Shown: piece after piece, positions 17,369 to 26,346 of the stretch
Numbering within the stretch: the first letter of the stretch is position 1
Layout of the letters: every line of letters begins with the position of its first letter
Assembly (NCBI GenBank): GCA_029780415.1
Contig: JAKOYN010000044.1
Location: 1 to 64,000, forward strand
Direction of reading: 5' to 3'
DNA from: RXIX01 sp003989075
GTDB lineage: Bacteria > Pseudomonadota > Gammaproteobacteria > Competibacterales > Competibacteraceae
Length of the DNA stretch: 64,000 nucleotides
The notes under the pieces: generated by a model
Told to the model about the DNA's origin: nothing
Seen by the model: only the letters and a program-made list of their open reading frames with translations
The model's database searches: none
Translations under genes and position numbers: made by a program

Positions 17369-19486
17369 ATGCACATGGTTCAATTCCTCATACGCGCCCG
17401 CCGCTGGCGCATCGGCTTTTATGGCGCGCTGGTGCTGATGCTTGGCATAAGCGTCTGGATGCTGGATCGGCTGTCGCCACCGTCGCTGGCGCGGGCGCAG
17501 CGCACTTCGCCGCTGGTGCTGGATCGCCAGGAGCGCATTCTGCGCGGCTTCACCGTCGATGCCGGTTTCTGGCGCCTGCCGGCACGGCCTGAGGATGTCG
17601 ACCCGCTCTATCTGCGCATGCTACTGGCTTATGAGGACCAGCGTTTCGATCAGCATCCGGGCATCGATCCACTTGCCACTGCGCGCGCCCTTGGGCAATG
17701 GCTGCGCCATGGCCGGGTGGTTTCCGGCGCCTCAACCCTGACCATGCAGGCTGCCCGGCTGCTGGAACCACACGCACGCGACCTGTCCGGCAAACTCGGC
17801 GAAATGCTGCGCGCCCTGCAATTGGAGTGGCACTACAGCAAGGACGAGATTCTCAGCCTCTACCTGACCCTGGCACCCTATGGCGGCAATCTGGAAGGGA
17901 TACGCGCCGCTTCCCTGGCCTGGCTGGGCAAGGAGCCGCGCCACCTGACCGCCGCCGAGGCCGCCCTGCTGGTAGTACTGCCACAGGCACCCTCGCGGCT
18001 GCGCCCGGATCGCGCCCCGGAACGGGCCCGGGCTGCGCGCGACAAGGTGCTGGTGCGCATGGAACAGCTTGGCATCCTCAGCGCCCAACAGGTTGCGGAA
18101 GCCCGCCAGGACGCCATTCCCACCCAGCGTCAACCCCTGCCGGCACTGGCGCCGCATTTAGCCGAACGGGTGCGCGCGGCGCGACCGCAGGCCACCCTAC
18201 TGCATACCTTCATCGATCGCGACCTTCAACGCACCCTGGAAACGCTGGCCCGTCAGCACCAAAGCAGTCTGGACGCACATGGCAGCATCGCCATACTGGT
18301 CGTGGCCAACGCCACCCGGCAAGTGCTGGCCTATGTTGGAGCCAGTGATTTTTTCGATCCGCGCCGCGCCGGACAGATCGACATGGTGCAGGCGATCCGC
18401 TCGCCGGGCTCGACGCTCAAGCCGCTGGTCTACGGCCTGGGCTTTGATGATCTGCTGATCCACCCGGACACCCTGATCGACGATGTGCCGACCCGCTTTG
18501 GCGATTACAGCCCGAGCAACTTCCGCAACACCTACGCCGGACAGGTCTCGGTGCGCGAGGCGCTGCAGCAGTCGTTGAATATCCCGGCGGTAGCGGTGCT
18601 GGAACAGGTCGGGCCGGCACGACTGGCCGCGCGGCTGCGTGACGTCGGTCTGCCGCTGCACTGGAGCAGTGCTCACCCGCAGCCGGGGCTGCCGCTGGTG
18701 CTCGGCGGAGTGGGTATGAGCCTGGCGGAACTGACGACCCTGTATGCTGGTATCGCCAGCGGTGGACAGATCATGCCCCTGCGCCTGTCGCCCGACCAGC
18801 CCACCGTGCCTGGCCGCGAACTGCTCACCCCAACCGCCTGCTGGTATCTGCAGGACATTCTGCGCGGCGCACCTGTGCCACAGAACATCACCCCGCCTGG
18901 CAGCGCCGCCCGGCCACGCTTCATCGCCCACAAGACTGGCACTTCCTATGGTTTTCGCGATGCCTGGACGCTGGGTTTCGATACCGATTACACCGTCGGC
19001 ATTTGGGTCGGTCGCCCGGATGGTTCACCGAGTCCCGGTCACTACGGCCGCAATACCGCCGCGCCGCTGCTGTTTCGCGTCTTCGAGCTGCTGCCGGAAG
19101 CGAAAACCGCACCGCCAGTACCGCCGGAAAACGTGTTGCGGGTCAGCAATCGCGCGCAGTTGCCAGAACGTCTGCGCCATTTCCATAACCAGCAGGGTGC
19201 CGGGCAGCCCGCTGCCGCGCCGCCGCTGGCGCTCAACTTCCCGGTCAACGGCACTACGGTGGAGCTGCCGGAACACGAGGGTCGTCTGGCTGATCTGCCC
19301 CTGATTGCGACCGGCGGCATGCGGCCACTGCACTGGCTGATCAATGGCCAGCCTCTGCCCGCCGAGGCCTGGCGGCGTGAGGCGTTCTGGTCGCCGGATG
19401 GTTCTGGACTGGTACGGATCACCGTGCTCGATCAGACTGGGCAGGCGGCCAGCGCTGCGGTATGGATTAGTCGTGGCGGTCCTTGA
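17369..19486 (+). CDS. pbpC: Penicillin-binding protein 1C
   Basis: A 705-residue class A PBP of the PbpC type. One membrane anchor (about 16-32) precedes a GT51 glycosyltransferase domain with the catalytic Glu89 in YEDQRFDQHPG and a GASTLTMQ motif. The transpeptidase has SxxK as STLK (RSPGSTLKPLVYG), SLN and HKTGTS. The C-terminal region (about 615-705) is the BiPBP_C Ig-like domain, with NGTTVELPE and GGMRPLHWLING. The usual partner yfhM (alpha-2-macroglobulin) is not adjacent. The start could be M3 instead of M1. It converges on creA, with only six bases between. Confidence 0.93.
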   Translation: MHMVQFLIRARRWRIGFYGALVLMLGISVWMLDRLSPPSLARAQRTSPLVLDRQERILRGFTVDAGFWRLPARPEDVDPLYLRMLLAYEDQRFDQHPGIDPLATARALGQWLRHGRVVSGASTLTMQAARLLEPHARDLSGKLGEMLRALQLEWHYSKDEILSLYLTLAPYGGNLEGIRAASLAWLGKEPRHLTAAEAALLVVLPQAPSRLRPDRAPERARAARDKVLVRMEQLGILSAQQVAEARQDAIPTQRQPLPALAPHLAERVRAARPQATLLHTFIDRDLQRTLETLARQHQSSLDAHGSIAILVVANATRQVLAYVGASDFFDPRRAGQIDMVQAIRSPGSTLKPLVYGLGFDDLLIHPDTLIDDVPTRFGDYSPSNFRNTYAGQVSVREALQQSLNIPAVAVLEQVGPARLAARLRDVGLPLHWSSAHPQPGLPLVLGGVGMSLAELTTLYAGIASGGQIMPLRLSPDQPTVPGRELLTPTACWYLQDILRGAPVPQNITPPGSAARPRFIAHKTGTSYGFRDAWTLGFDTDYTVGIWVGRPDGSPSPGHYGRNTAAPLLFRVFELLPEAKTAPPVPPENVLRVSNRAQLPERLRHFHNQQGAGQPAAAPPLALNFPVNGTTVELPEHEGRLADLPLIATGGMRPLHWLINGQPLPAEAWRREAFWSPDGSGLVRITVLDQTGQAASAAVWISRGGP

Positions 19487-19492
19487 AACCGT

Positions 19493-19990
19493 TCACGGCG
19501 CCATCTTGGCTGGCTTATCGCCCCAGGGCATCATCGCCACGGCTGATAACGAGTTCTTCGGCGAACCCTCAATCAGCTTGTCGCTATACACCAGATACAC
19601 CAGGGTGTTGCGCGGCTGGTCAAGAAAACGCACCACCCGCATCTTCTTGAACACCAGCGAGCGGCGCTCAGTGAATACCTCCTCGCCGTCCTTGAACTTC
19701 TCCTTAATGTTGATCGGCCCCGTCTGCCGGCAGGCCAGCGAGGCATCAGAGGTATCCTCGGCCAGCCCCAGACCGCCCTTAACGCCACCGGTGCGCGAGC
19801 GGCTGACATAGCAGGTCACGCCGTCGATCTTCGGATCGTCGAAGGCCTCGATGACGATCTTGTGGTTTGGCCCCACCCACTGGAACGCAGTATCGACGCT
19901 GCCAATTTCCTGGGCGTGCGCGCACGGCAGGGCCGCCAGCAAGCCGCCCATGAGCCCGAGTGATTGCAAAAGGCGCGGGATATGTTGCAT
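19493..19990 (-). CDS. creA: CreA family periplasmic protein
   Basis: A 165-residue CreA-like protein with a signal peptide ending AHA-QEIG. The conserved body runs EIGSVDTAFQWVGPNHKIVIEAFDDPKIDGVTCYVS and includes the paired cysteines of the family. Molecular function is unknown in any organism. The start at 19990 (MQHIPRLL) gives a better signal peptide than the ATG five codons earlier. Confidence 0.88.
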   Translation of the reverse strand: MQHIPRLLQSLGLMGGLLAALPCAHAQEIGSVDTAFQWVGPNHKIVIEAFDDPKIDGVTCYVSRSRTGGVKGGLGLAEDTSDASLACRQTGPINIKEKFKDGEEVFTERRSLVFKKMRVVRFLDQPRNTLVYLVYSDKLIEGSPKNSLSAVAMMPWGDKPAKMAP

Positions 19991-20066
19991 CGCTGAATTC
20001 TCCATGGCAGATCAGGAAGGAAAAGAGGATAGCGCAACTTGATGACCGGCTCAGCCAGGCGTGGCC

Positions 20067-20100
20067 ACGAAAAAGGCGGCCCGAAAGCCGCCTTTTCCAT
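20067..20100 (-). terminator. Terminator after pntB, probably bidirectional
   Basis: A ten-base-pair stem AAAAGGCGGC/GCCGCCTTTT (20071-20080 with 20087-20096) has a six-base loop and a T-run on the minus strand. It ends the pntAA-pntAB-pntB operon; the plus-strand run of four T could also act. Confidence 0.85.
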
Positions 20101-20118
20101 TCCGTACAGCGGGGTGTC

Positions 20119-21540
20119 TTAGCCGAGATCCTTGATGCCCTGGATCAGCGCCGCGACCACTTTCTGCGCGTCGCCATACACCATGCGGGTGTTGTCGGCG
20201 AAGAACAGTGCGTTCTCGATCCCGGCGAAGCCTGCGCCCTTGCCGCGCTTGATCACCTGCACGTTCTTGGCGTGATCGACATTCAGGATCGGCATACCGT
20301 AGATCGGGCTGGACTTGTCGTTGCGCGCGGCCGGATTGACCACGTCGTTGGCCCCGATCACCAGTGCCACGTCAGCGGTTGCGAACTCCTCATTGATCTC
20401 TTCCAGATCGGCGATGTAGTCGTAGGGCACGCCGGCTTCGGCCAGCAGCACGTTCATGTGTCCGGGCATGCGCCCAGCCACCGGGTGAATGGCAAACTTG
20501 ACCGTCGCGCCGCGTTCGATCAGCAGCTTGCACATTTCCCACAGCTTGTGCTGCGCCTGTGCCACCGCCATGCCATAACCGGGCACAATAATCACCTTGG
20601 CGGCATAGGCCATCTGGATCGCCGCATCGGGGGGATCCATCGGCTTGAGGCTGCCAGTGACCGCCTGCGCCTCGCCGCTGCCGAGCGCCGCCCAGTTGCT
20701 GAACAGCACGTTGGACACCGAGCGGTTCATCGCCTTGGCCATCATGAAGGTCAGCATGGTGCCGGACGAGCCGACGATGATGCCGGCGATGATCATCGCC
20801 GAATTGCCGAGCACGAAGCCTTCCAGGGCTACGGCCAGACCGGTGAAGGCATTGAACAGCGAGATCACCACCGGCATGTCAGCGCCGCCGATGGGCAGGG
20901 CCATCATCGAGCCAAACGCCAGCGCCGTAAGGAAGAACACCAGCACCAGACCACCATGCGGATGACCAAACACGGCGATGATCAAGCCCAGCAGCACGGC
21001 GGCCGAGAAGATCGCCAGATTGACCTTCTGCTGCCCGGGGAAGCGGAATTTGGCGTCATCCTTGAAGAATTTCAGTTCCTGCAACTTGCCGAACGCCACC
21101 ACCGAGCCGGAGAACGACACCGCGCCGATGATCGCGCCCGCCACCGCCATGAGTGCAACGCTGATGGGCAACGGGTGTGCGCCGTGATCCTTGAGCAATT
21201 CCACCGCCGCGATCGCCGCTGCCGCACCGCCGCCCATGCCGTTGTAGATGGCGATCATCTGCGGCATTGCGGTCATCTGCACCTTCTTGCCACCCCACCA
21301 GGCGATCGCGCCGCCCAGGGCGATCGCAATCAGCATCAGCATGTAGTTGGTGACGCCGTTCGGGCTGTCGGCGTGCGCGATAATCTGCGGATGGGCAAAA
21401 CTCACCACCGTCGCCAGCACCATGCCATATCCAGCCCAGACGATGCCGCTGCGCGCGCTGGTCGGATGCGACATGCGCTTGAGACCGACGATGAACAGAA
21501 CCGCGGTCAGGAAGTACGTCGTTTCAATCAGGTAGCCCAT
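20119..21540 (-). CDS. pntB: NAD(P) transhydrogenase subunit beta
   Basis: A 473-residue PntB: nine or so membrane helices (residues 1 to about 265) followed by the NADP(H)-binding domain III with VIIVPGYGMAVAQAQH and GANDVVNPAA. With PntAA and PntAB it couples inward proton movement to hydride transfer from NADH to NADP+. It is the last of three genes, three bases after pntAB. Confidence 0.97.
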   Translation of the reverse strand: MGYLIETTYFLTAVLFIVGLKRMSHPTSARSGIVWAGYGMVLATVVSFAHPQIIAHADSPNGVTNYMLMLIAIALGGAIAWWGGKKVQMTAMPQMIAIYNGMGGGAAAAIAAVELLKDHGAHPLPISVALMAVAGAIIGAVSFSGSVVAFGKLQELKFFKDDAKFRFPGQQKVNLAIFSAAVLLGLIIAVFGHPHGGLVLVFFLTALAFGSMMALPIGGADMPVVISLFNAFTGLAVALEGFVLGNSAMIIAGIIVGSSGTMLTFMMAKAMNRSVSNVLFSNWAALGSGEAQAVTGSLKPMDPPDAAIQMAYAAKVIIVPGYGMAVAQAQHKLWEMCKLLIERGATVKFAIHPVAGRMPGHMNVLLAEAGVPYDYIADLEEINEEFATADVALVIGANDVVNPAARNDKSSPIYGMPILNVDHAKNVQVIKRGKGAGFAGIENALFFADNTRMVYGDAQKVVAALIQGIKDLG

Positions 21541-21543
21541 CGC

Positions 21544-21849
21544 CTACTTCTCCTTGCTGCTCTTGAACATTTCGAGCATCCGCTCGGTGACGACGTACCC
21601 GCCAACCGCGTTGCCTGCCCCTAGCAGCACGCCGAGGAAGCCGATGGCCTGTTCCAGCGGGGTAACGGCCTGACCGAGCGCGACCATCGCGCCGACCAGC
21701 ACGATACCGTGGACGAAGTTGGTACCGGACATCAGCGGCGTATGCAGGATCACCGGCACCCGGCTGATGATTTCATAACCGAGAAAGCCCGCCAGCATCA
21801 GGATATAGATGGGGGAGAAGAACTCGACGACCTGTTTCATGACTTCCAT
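21544..21849 (-). CDS. pntAB: NAD(P) transhydrogenase subunit alpha part 2
   Basis: A 101-residue membrane piece with three helices (about 10-27, 45-60 and 65-85), corresponding to the C-terminal part of E. coli PntA. Splitting of the alpha subunit into two polypeptides is the arrangement seen in Rhodospirillum and many other proteobacteria. VPVILHTPLMSGTNFVHGIVL is diagnostic. Confidence 0.95.
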   Translation of the reverse strand: MEVMKQVVEFFSPIYILMLAGFLGYEIISRVPVILHTPLMSGTNFVHGIVLVGAMVALGQAVTPLEQAIGFLGVLLGAGNAVGGYVVTERMLEMFKSSKEK

Positions 21850-21864
21850 AACGCTTCTCCGGAT

Positions 21865-22992
21865 TTATTGGGCCAGCAGCGCGCGGGTGGGTTCGTGGAT
21901 AACCTGCCCCTCGCGGGTGAGTGCGCTCTTGGCAATCACCTCGTCGTTCCAGTCCAGGTTCAGGGCGCCGTCCTTGATCATCGGCGACAGGAAATTGAAC
22001 AGGTTCTTGGCGTACATCTCGCTGGCCGGAACCGGGAAGCTGCTGGGAATGTTGAGCGGGCCGGCGATGATCACGCCGTTGTGCTCGTAGGTCTCGCCCG
22101 GACGAGTCAGCTCGCAGTTGCCACCGGATTCGGCGGCCAGATCGACGATTACCGCGCCCCGCTTCATGCCCTCGACCATCGCCGTGGTTACGATCTTGGG
22201 TGCGGCCCGCCCCGGAATCGCTGCAGTGGTGATTACCGCATTGGCGGCGGCGATATGCCGGGCCAGCACATTAGCCTGCTGCTGCTTTTCTTCCGCCGTC
22301 AGTTCGCGGGCATAACCGCCTTCACCGGCGGCGCTGACCCCGGTATCGATCATCTTGGCGCCGAGCGATTCGATTTCCTGCCGCGCAGCAGGGCGCACGT
22401 CATAGGCTTCCACCATGGCGCCGAGCCGGCGGCAGGTGGCAATGGCCTGCAGACCCGCCACACCGGCCCCGACGATCACCACTTTGGACGGGCGGATGGT
22501 GCCCGCAGCGGTGGTCAGCATCGGAAAAAAGCCGCTGGTCAGGTTGGCCGCCAGCAGCGCCACCTTGTAACCGGCGACTGCTGCCTGCGAGGACAGCACG
22601 TCCATCGACTGGGCGCGCGAGATGCGCGGGATCAGTTCCATAGCGAAGCTGGTGATCTTCTTGTCAAGCAGACGCCGGACCAGATCCAGGTTGCGATGCG
22701 GCTGCAGAATGCCCAGCAGCACGGTACCGTCCCTGAGCAGTTCCACCTCGTCGAGCGTGGGTGGCTGCACTTTGAAGACGACATCGGCCTCGGCATACAG
22801 CGACCGGGCATCTTCTACCAGCCGGCATCCCTTGGCATACGCATCGTCGGCGAAAAAGGCGCTGGCGCCGGCGCCCTTTTCGATCAGCATGTCCACGCCG
22901 AGCTTGGCGAAGCGCTCGGCCATCATCGGGTCCAGCGCGACCCGCCGTTCGCCCGAAACGAGTTCCTTCGGGACGGCCATACGAACTGGCAT
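21865..22992 (-). CDS. pntAA: NAD(P) transhydrogenase subunit alpha part 1 (NAD-binding)
   Basis: A 375-residue soluble domain I. The conserved start MPVRMAVPKELVSGERRVALDP fixes the initiation codon at 22992 (GAGG upstream), although the frame remains open for another 39 codons. The dinucleotide-binding VVIVGAGVAGLQAIATCRRLGAMVEAYDVR and the RQEIESLGAKM loop are intact. It is the first gene of the pnt operon. Confidence 0.96.
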   Translation of the reverse strand: MPVRMAVPKELVSGERRVALDPMMAERFAKLGVDMLIEKGAGASAFFADDAYAKGCRLVEDARSLYAEADVVFKVQPPTLDEVELLRDGTVLLGILQPHRNLDLVRRLLDKKITSFAMELIPRISRAQSMDVLSSQAAVAGYKVALLAANLTSGFFPMLTTAAGTIRPSKVVIVGAGVAGLQAIATCRRLGAMVEAYDVRPAARQEIESLGAKMIDTGVSAAGEGGYARELTAEEKQQQANVLARHIAAANAVITTAAIPGRAAPKIVTTAMVEGMKRGAVIVDLAAESGGNCELTRPGETYEHNGVIIAGPLNIPSSFPVPASEMYAKNLFNFLSPMIKDGALNLDWNDEVIAKSALTREGQVIHEPTRALLAQ

Positions 22993-23406
22993 AGTGTTGT
23001 CCTCACGGGTTGTTTTGCATTCCAGGCCTCCGCCCGCCCGGAATCTGGCACGAAAAAAGGCCTGCACGAAGCCTGCCGGGCATGTATCGGGGGTCTTAAA
23101 AGTGGGCAACGCACACCACCAGCGAGCAGCGGCACGCGATACTTTTAGAATAGTAGCCTAGACTTTCAACATCACAAACGCGATCGGAACCTAAATCCAT
23201 CATAACAGCCGCTTTCTACAAAATAACGCGCGCTGGATGATGCGTCAGGGCGCCGCGTGGTTTTTAGGTTTGTCTCCGTCCCGTCAGCCCGCAACCGTGC
23301 GCCTCCAGCGTGAATAGCGCGCCGGTCGCCCAGCTACGCGACGCCACCCGGACAGCATGAGAGCCGCGTCGCTCAGGCGGTAACCGCAACTTCAACAGGA
23401 GTGCGC
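22993..23406. other. 414-base intergenic region between divergent pntAA and the HNH gene
   Basis: No coding frame is supported here. The segment 23140-23225 is clearly richer in A and T and probably holds the pnt promoter. The remaining part up to the HNH gene is GC-rich with no recognisable repeat, RNA gene or terminator. Confidence 0.5.
23150..23177 (-). promoter_or_regulatory. Candidate pnt promoter
   Basis: On the minus strand TTGTGA (23172-23177) and TACTAT (23150-23155) are separated by 16 bases, each matching four of six sigma-70 positions. It would give a leader of about 150 bases before pntAA. The match is weak, but it lies in the AT-rich part of the gap. Confidence 0.3.
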
Positions 23407-24006
23407 ATGTACGGACTGGAACAGCAGGTTCTGCACACGGACGTCACCGGCATGCCGCTGGAATGGATCGACTATCAGCAGGCGGTGCGCCTCTATCACG
23501 CCGAACAGGTGGCCTATACCTGCGGGACCGTGCTGTACACGATTCATGGCGGGATCAATGCCCGCAGCGGCCAGCGCAGCATGATTACGGTCAACTCGAT
23601 CATCGCCACCCAGGGCGGCGCCTATGCCCGGCTGCGCGCGCGCGATGACTATGTGCCACCGCTGTCGAACGCCTCGCTGTTCTGCCGCGATTGCAACACC
23701 TGTCTGTATTGCGGCGCCCGCTTCCCGGTGCGTGAGCTGTCGCGCGATCATGTGCGGCCACTGGTGCAGGGCGGTGCTGATCACTGGAACAATGTGGTTA
23801 CGGCCTGCAAGCCCTGCAACCATCGCAAGGGCGGACAGACTCCGGAGCAGGCCGGCATGCAACTGCTGGCCATTCCCTTCACGCCCAACCATGCCGAATA
23901 CGTCTACCTGCAGGGCAAGCAGGTGCTGGCCGATCAGATGGATTTCCTGCGCGCGCACTTTCCCCGCTCCAGCCCGCTGCATCGGCGGCTGGCGCGGCTG
24001 CTGTAG
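23407..24006 (+). CDS. HNH endonuclease family protein
   Basis: A 199-residue HNH protein. A zinc-ribbon-like CRDCNTCLYCGARF is followed by the HNH core ELSRDHVRPLVQGGADHWNNVVTACKPCNHRKGG, with paired CxxC motifs and the catalytic His of RDHV. The chromosomal forms of this family have no known substrate and usually no restriction partner; none is adjacent here. ATG 23407 has AGGAG five bases upstream, better than the in-frame GTG at 23401. Confidence 0.85.
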   Translation: MYGLEQQVLHTDVTGMPLEWIDYQQAVRLYHAEQVAYTCGTVLYTIHGGINARSGQRSMITVNSIIATQGGAYARLRARDDYVPPLSNASLFCRDCNTCLYCGARFPVRELSRDHVRPLVQGGADHWNNVVTACKPCNHRKGGQTPEQAGMQLLAIPFTPNHAEYVYLQGKQVLADQMDFLRAHFPRSSPLHRRLARLL

Positions 24007-24179
24007 GGAACCCGCGAAAAAAGGCCCTGCGCCCCACGCCGGTCGCCGGACAGCGGCGTATCCTAATGCTGACGCGAACCGGGATTCCCCGCCCCTCTTG
24101 ACACGCCGGCACGGGCACAATCCGGGAGCATCTTCTCCACGCTACCGCCTGGTTTTGACGCAACTTGTAAGCATGATCA

Positions 24180-25220
24180 ATGATGAGTAACGGTTCCGGT
24201 TTTTTTCATAATGTGTTTGACAGTATTGCCCAGTTCGCCCAGCAGCAACTGAACGAGCATCGCATGCGCCAGGAGCGGCTGGCCCTGCTGCATGATGAGA
24301 TCGAGCGGGTGGTCGATGCCAGTGAGCCGCGCATCCGCCTGATTGGTGATTATGCCGCCCGGCTCGCCGATGCCGTTGAGGCCAGCCTGGCCTATGGCGA
24401 ACGCCTGCTGCGCCGGCTGCCGCCGGCCATTACCCTGAGCCGGCGCGCCTGGGTGCAGGACCCACGGGTGAATGCCTTTTTCGCCACCGCCGATGAACTG
24501 AGTGCCCTGCTCGGCAGTAACCCGCAGGTCCAGGAATTTTTCGCCACCGGCGCCCGTGAATGCTTTGCCCTGCTGTTGATGGTGATGCGCGAGCAGGAAA
24601 GCTTCAGCACCGGTCTGGAGGGCGAGATGCTGGTGCGCGATGTGCGTCGTGTCACAGTCAGCTTTTCCGCGCATCAACTGCTGTTTCCCGTCACCAGTGA
24701 ACGGGCGCTGCGCCAGGAGCTGAAACAGCGCATGCTGAGCTATCTGGCCGGCTGCGCCCTGACGCGCATCAACCAGCTGCGCGATTGCCGGGGTGATCTT
24801 GAGGAACAGCGGCGACAGTTGCAGGCCCAGATGAACGCTCTGCGGGGTCAGGCGCGCGGTCTGCCACTGCTGACCAGCGCCGATGCCGATGAACGCCGCC
24901 TGGCCAGCCTGACACAGCGCCTGAGCCAGGTCGAGCAGGACCTGGCTGATGCCCGCAGCCGCCTGGGTTCGCTGGATGACTATCTGGAACAGGTGCGACA
25001 GGTTCTGAGCCAGTCGGCTACGCTGTTGCAGCTTGAACTGCTGGTGCTGCGCCTGAACCGGCTCGGCGTCAAGCTGGCGGATGATTCGCCCGAACCCGGC
25101 GCAACGCTGAACCTGATCCGACTGAGTGCCTGTGGCGAACAGCGGATCAGCCTGCTGGTGCGCTTTTGTGCCGAGGATCTGCCGGTGCCGGACACAGCCG
25201 CCGAACCGGGCTGGCTCTGA
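24180..25220 (+). CDS. Coiled-coil protein of unknown function
   Basis: A 346-residue soluble protein with no signal peptide or membrane segment. The first 200 residues are largely helical, with one Cys (ARECFALLLMVMREQE). A long coiled coil spans about 195-290 (LEEQRRQLQAQMNALRG, RRLASLTQRLSQVEQDLADARSRL). The C-terminus is a short globular part. A second in-frame ATG at 24183 is equally possible. I do not recognise the family. It lies immediately before two parS sites. Confidence 0.6.
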   Translation: MMSNGSGFFHNVFDSIAQFAQQQLNEHRMRQERLALLHDEIERVVDASEPRIRLIGDYAARLADAVEASLAYGERLLRRLPPAITLSRRAWVQDPRVNAFFATADELSALLGSNPQVQEFFATGARECFALLLMVMREQESFSTGLEGEMLVRDVRRVTVSFSAHQLLFPVTSERALRQELKQRMLSYLAGCALTRINQLRDCRGDLEEQRRQLQAQMNALRGQARGLPLLTSADADERRLASLTQRLSQVEQDLADARSRLGSLDDYLEQVRQVLSQSATLLQLELLVLRLNRLGVKLADDSPEPGATLNLIRLSACGEQRISLLVRFCAEDLPVPDTAAEPGWL

Positions 25221-25232
25221 GCAGGCTGGCCC

Positions 25233-25248
25233 TGTTCCACGTGAAACC
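25233..25248. promoter_or_regulatory. parS site 1
   Basis: TGTTCCACGTGAAACC matches the chromosomal parS consensus TGTTNCACGTGAAACA at all positions but the last. It lies in the gap between the coiled-coil gene and glyQ. Confidence 0.88.
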
Positions 25249-25283
25249 CATCACCGTGTCACTTCACACCCGCAGATAAACCC

Positions 25284-25299
25284 TGTTCCACGTGAAACC
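25284..25299. promoter_or_regulatory. parS site 2
   Basis: TGTTCCACGTGAAACC, identical to site 1 and in the same orientation, 51 bases downstream of it. Paired parS sites of this kind are usual ParB nucleation points. Confidence 0.88.
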
Positions 25300-25419
25300 T
25301 GTCACCGCCCCTTTCCCGGGATGAATCCCGCCCCGGCGCCGGGCTATACTTGGTGGCCAATCACGATGAGAAAACCCGGGGGCGGCCCATGCCGTCCCCT
25401 TCGGATTTTGGAGGCGCCC

Positions 25420-26346
25420 GTGCGCGATGTCTCGACCTTCCAGGGCCTGATTCTGGCCCTGCAAACCTACTGGGCCCGACAGGGCTGCGTGCTGCTGCAA
25501 CCCTACGACATGGAAGTGGGAGCAGGCACTTTTCATCCCGCCACCTTCCTGCGCGCCATCGGTCCCGAGCCGTGGAGCGCAGCCTATGTGCAACCCTCGC
25601 GCCGCCCCACTGATGGCCGCTACGGTGAAAATCCCAACCGTCTGCAGCACTACTATCAATATCAGGTCGTCATCAAGCCATCGCCACTGGATATCCAGGA
25701 TCTCTATCTTGGCTCGCTGCGCGAACTGGGTCTGGATCCACTGATTCACGACGTTCGCTTCGTCGAGGACAACTGGGAATCGCCCACCCTGGGCGCCTGG
25801 GGGCTGGGCTGGGAAGTGTGGCTGAACGGCATGGAAATCACCCAATTCACCTATTTTCAGCAGGTCGGCGGCTTGGACTGCAAGCCGGTCACCGGTGAAA
25901 TCACCTATGGCCTGGAACGCATCGCCATGTACCTGCAGGGCGTGGAAAGCGTCTTCGACCTGGTCTGGACCGATGGCCCGCTCGGCCGCGTCACCTACGG
26001 CGATGTGTTCCACCAGAACGAAGTGGAAATGTCCACCTACAACTTTGAACACGCCGACACCACCGCCCTGTTTGTCTGGTTCGATACCTGCGAGGCCGAA
26101 AGCAAGCGCCTGATCGAACTGGGCCTGCCCCTGCCTGCCTACGAAATGACTCTGAAAGCCTCCCACACCTTCAATCTGCTCGACGCCCGCAAGGCGATTT
26201 CCGTCACTGAGCGGCAGCGCTTCATCCTGCGGGTACGCGCCCTGGCTCGCGCGGTCGCCCAGGCCTACTACGATGCCCGCGCCGCACGCGGCTTCCCGAT
26301 GTGCGCCCGTCAACAGCAGGCTCGCGCGGAGGTGGCCCATGACTGA
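25420..26346 (+). CDS. glyQ: Glycyl-tRNA synthetase alpha subunit
   Basis: A 308-residue catalytic alpha subunit of the alpha2-beta2 glycyl-tRNA synthetase. The conserved beginning STFQGLILALQTYWARQGCVLLQPYDMEVGAGTFHPATFLRAIGPEPW fixes a GTG start at 25420, which has GGAGG about six bases upstream; the frame is open for 98 codons before it. The stop overlaps the glyS start by eight bases, consistent with coupled synthesis of the two subunits. Confidence 0.96.
   Translation: MRDVSTFQGLILALQTYWARQGCVLLQPYDMEVGAGTFHPATFLRAIGPEPWSAAYVQPSRRPTDGRYGENPNRLQHYYQYQVVIKPSPLDIQDLYLGSLRELGLDPLIHDVRFVEDNWESPTLGAWGLGWEVWLNGMEITQFTYFQQVGGLDCKPVTGEITYGLERIAMYLQGVESVFDLVWTDGPLGRVTYGDVFHQNEVEMSTYNFEHADTTALFVWFDTCEAESKRLIELGLPLPAYEMTLKASHTFNLLDARKAISVTERQRFILRVRALARAVAQAYYDARAARGFPMCARQQQARAEVAHD

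Noticed and set aside
23041..23080. Hairpin in the pntAA leader
   Set aside because: Only a four-base-pair stem can form, which is too weak to call.
23407..24006. HNH gene as part of a restriction-modification or mobile element
   Set aside because: No methyltransferase, integrase, repeats or tRNA junction nearby, and base composition equals that of its neighbours.
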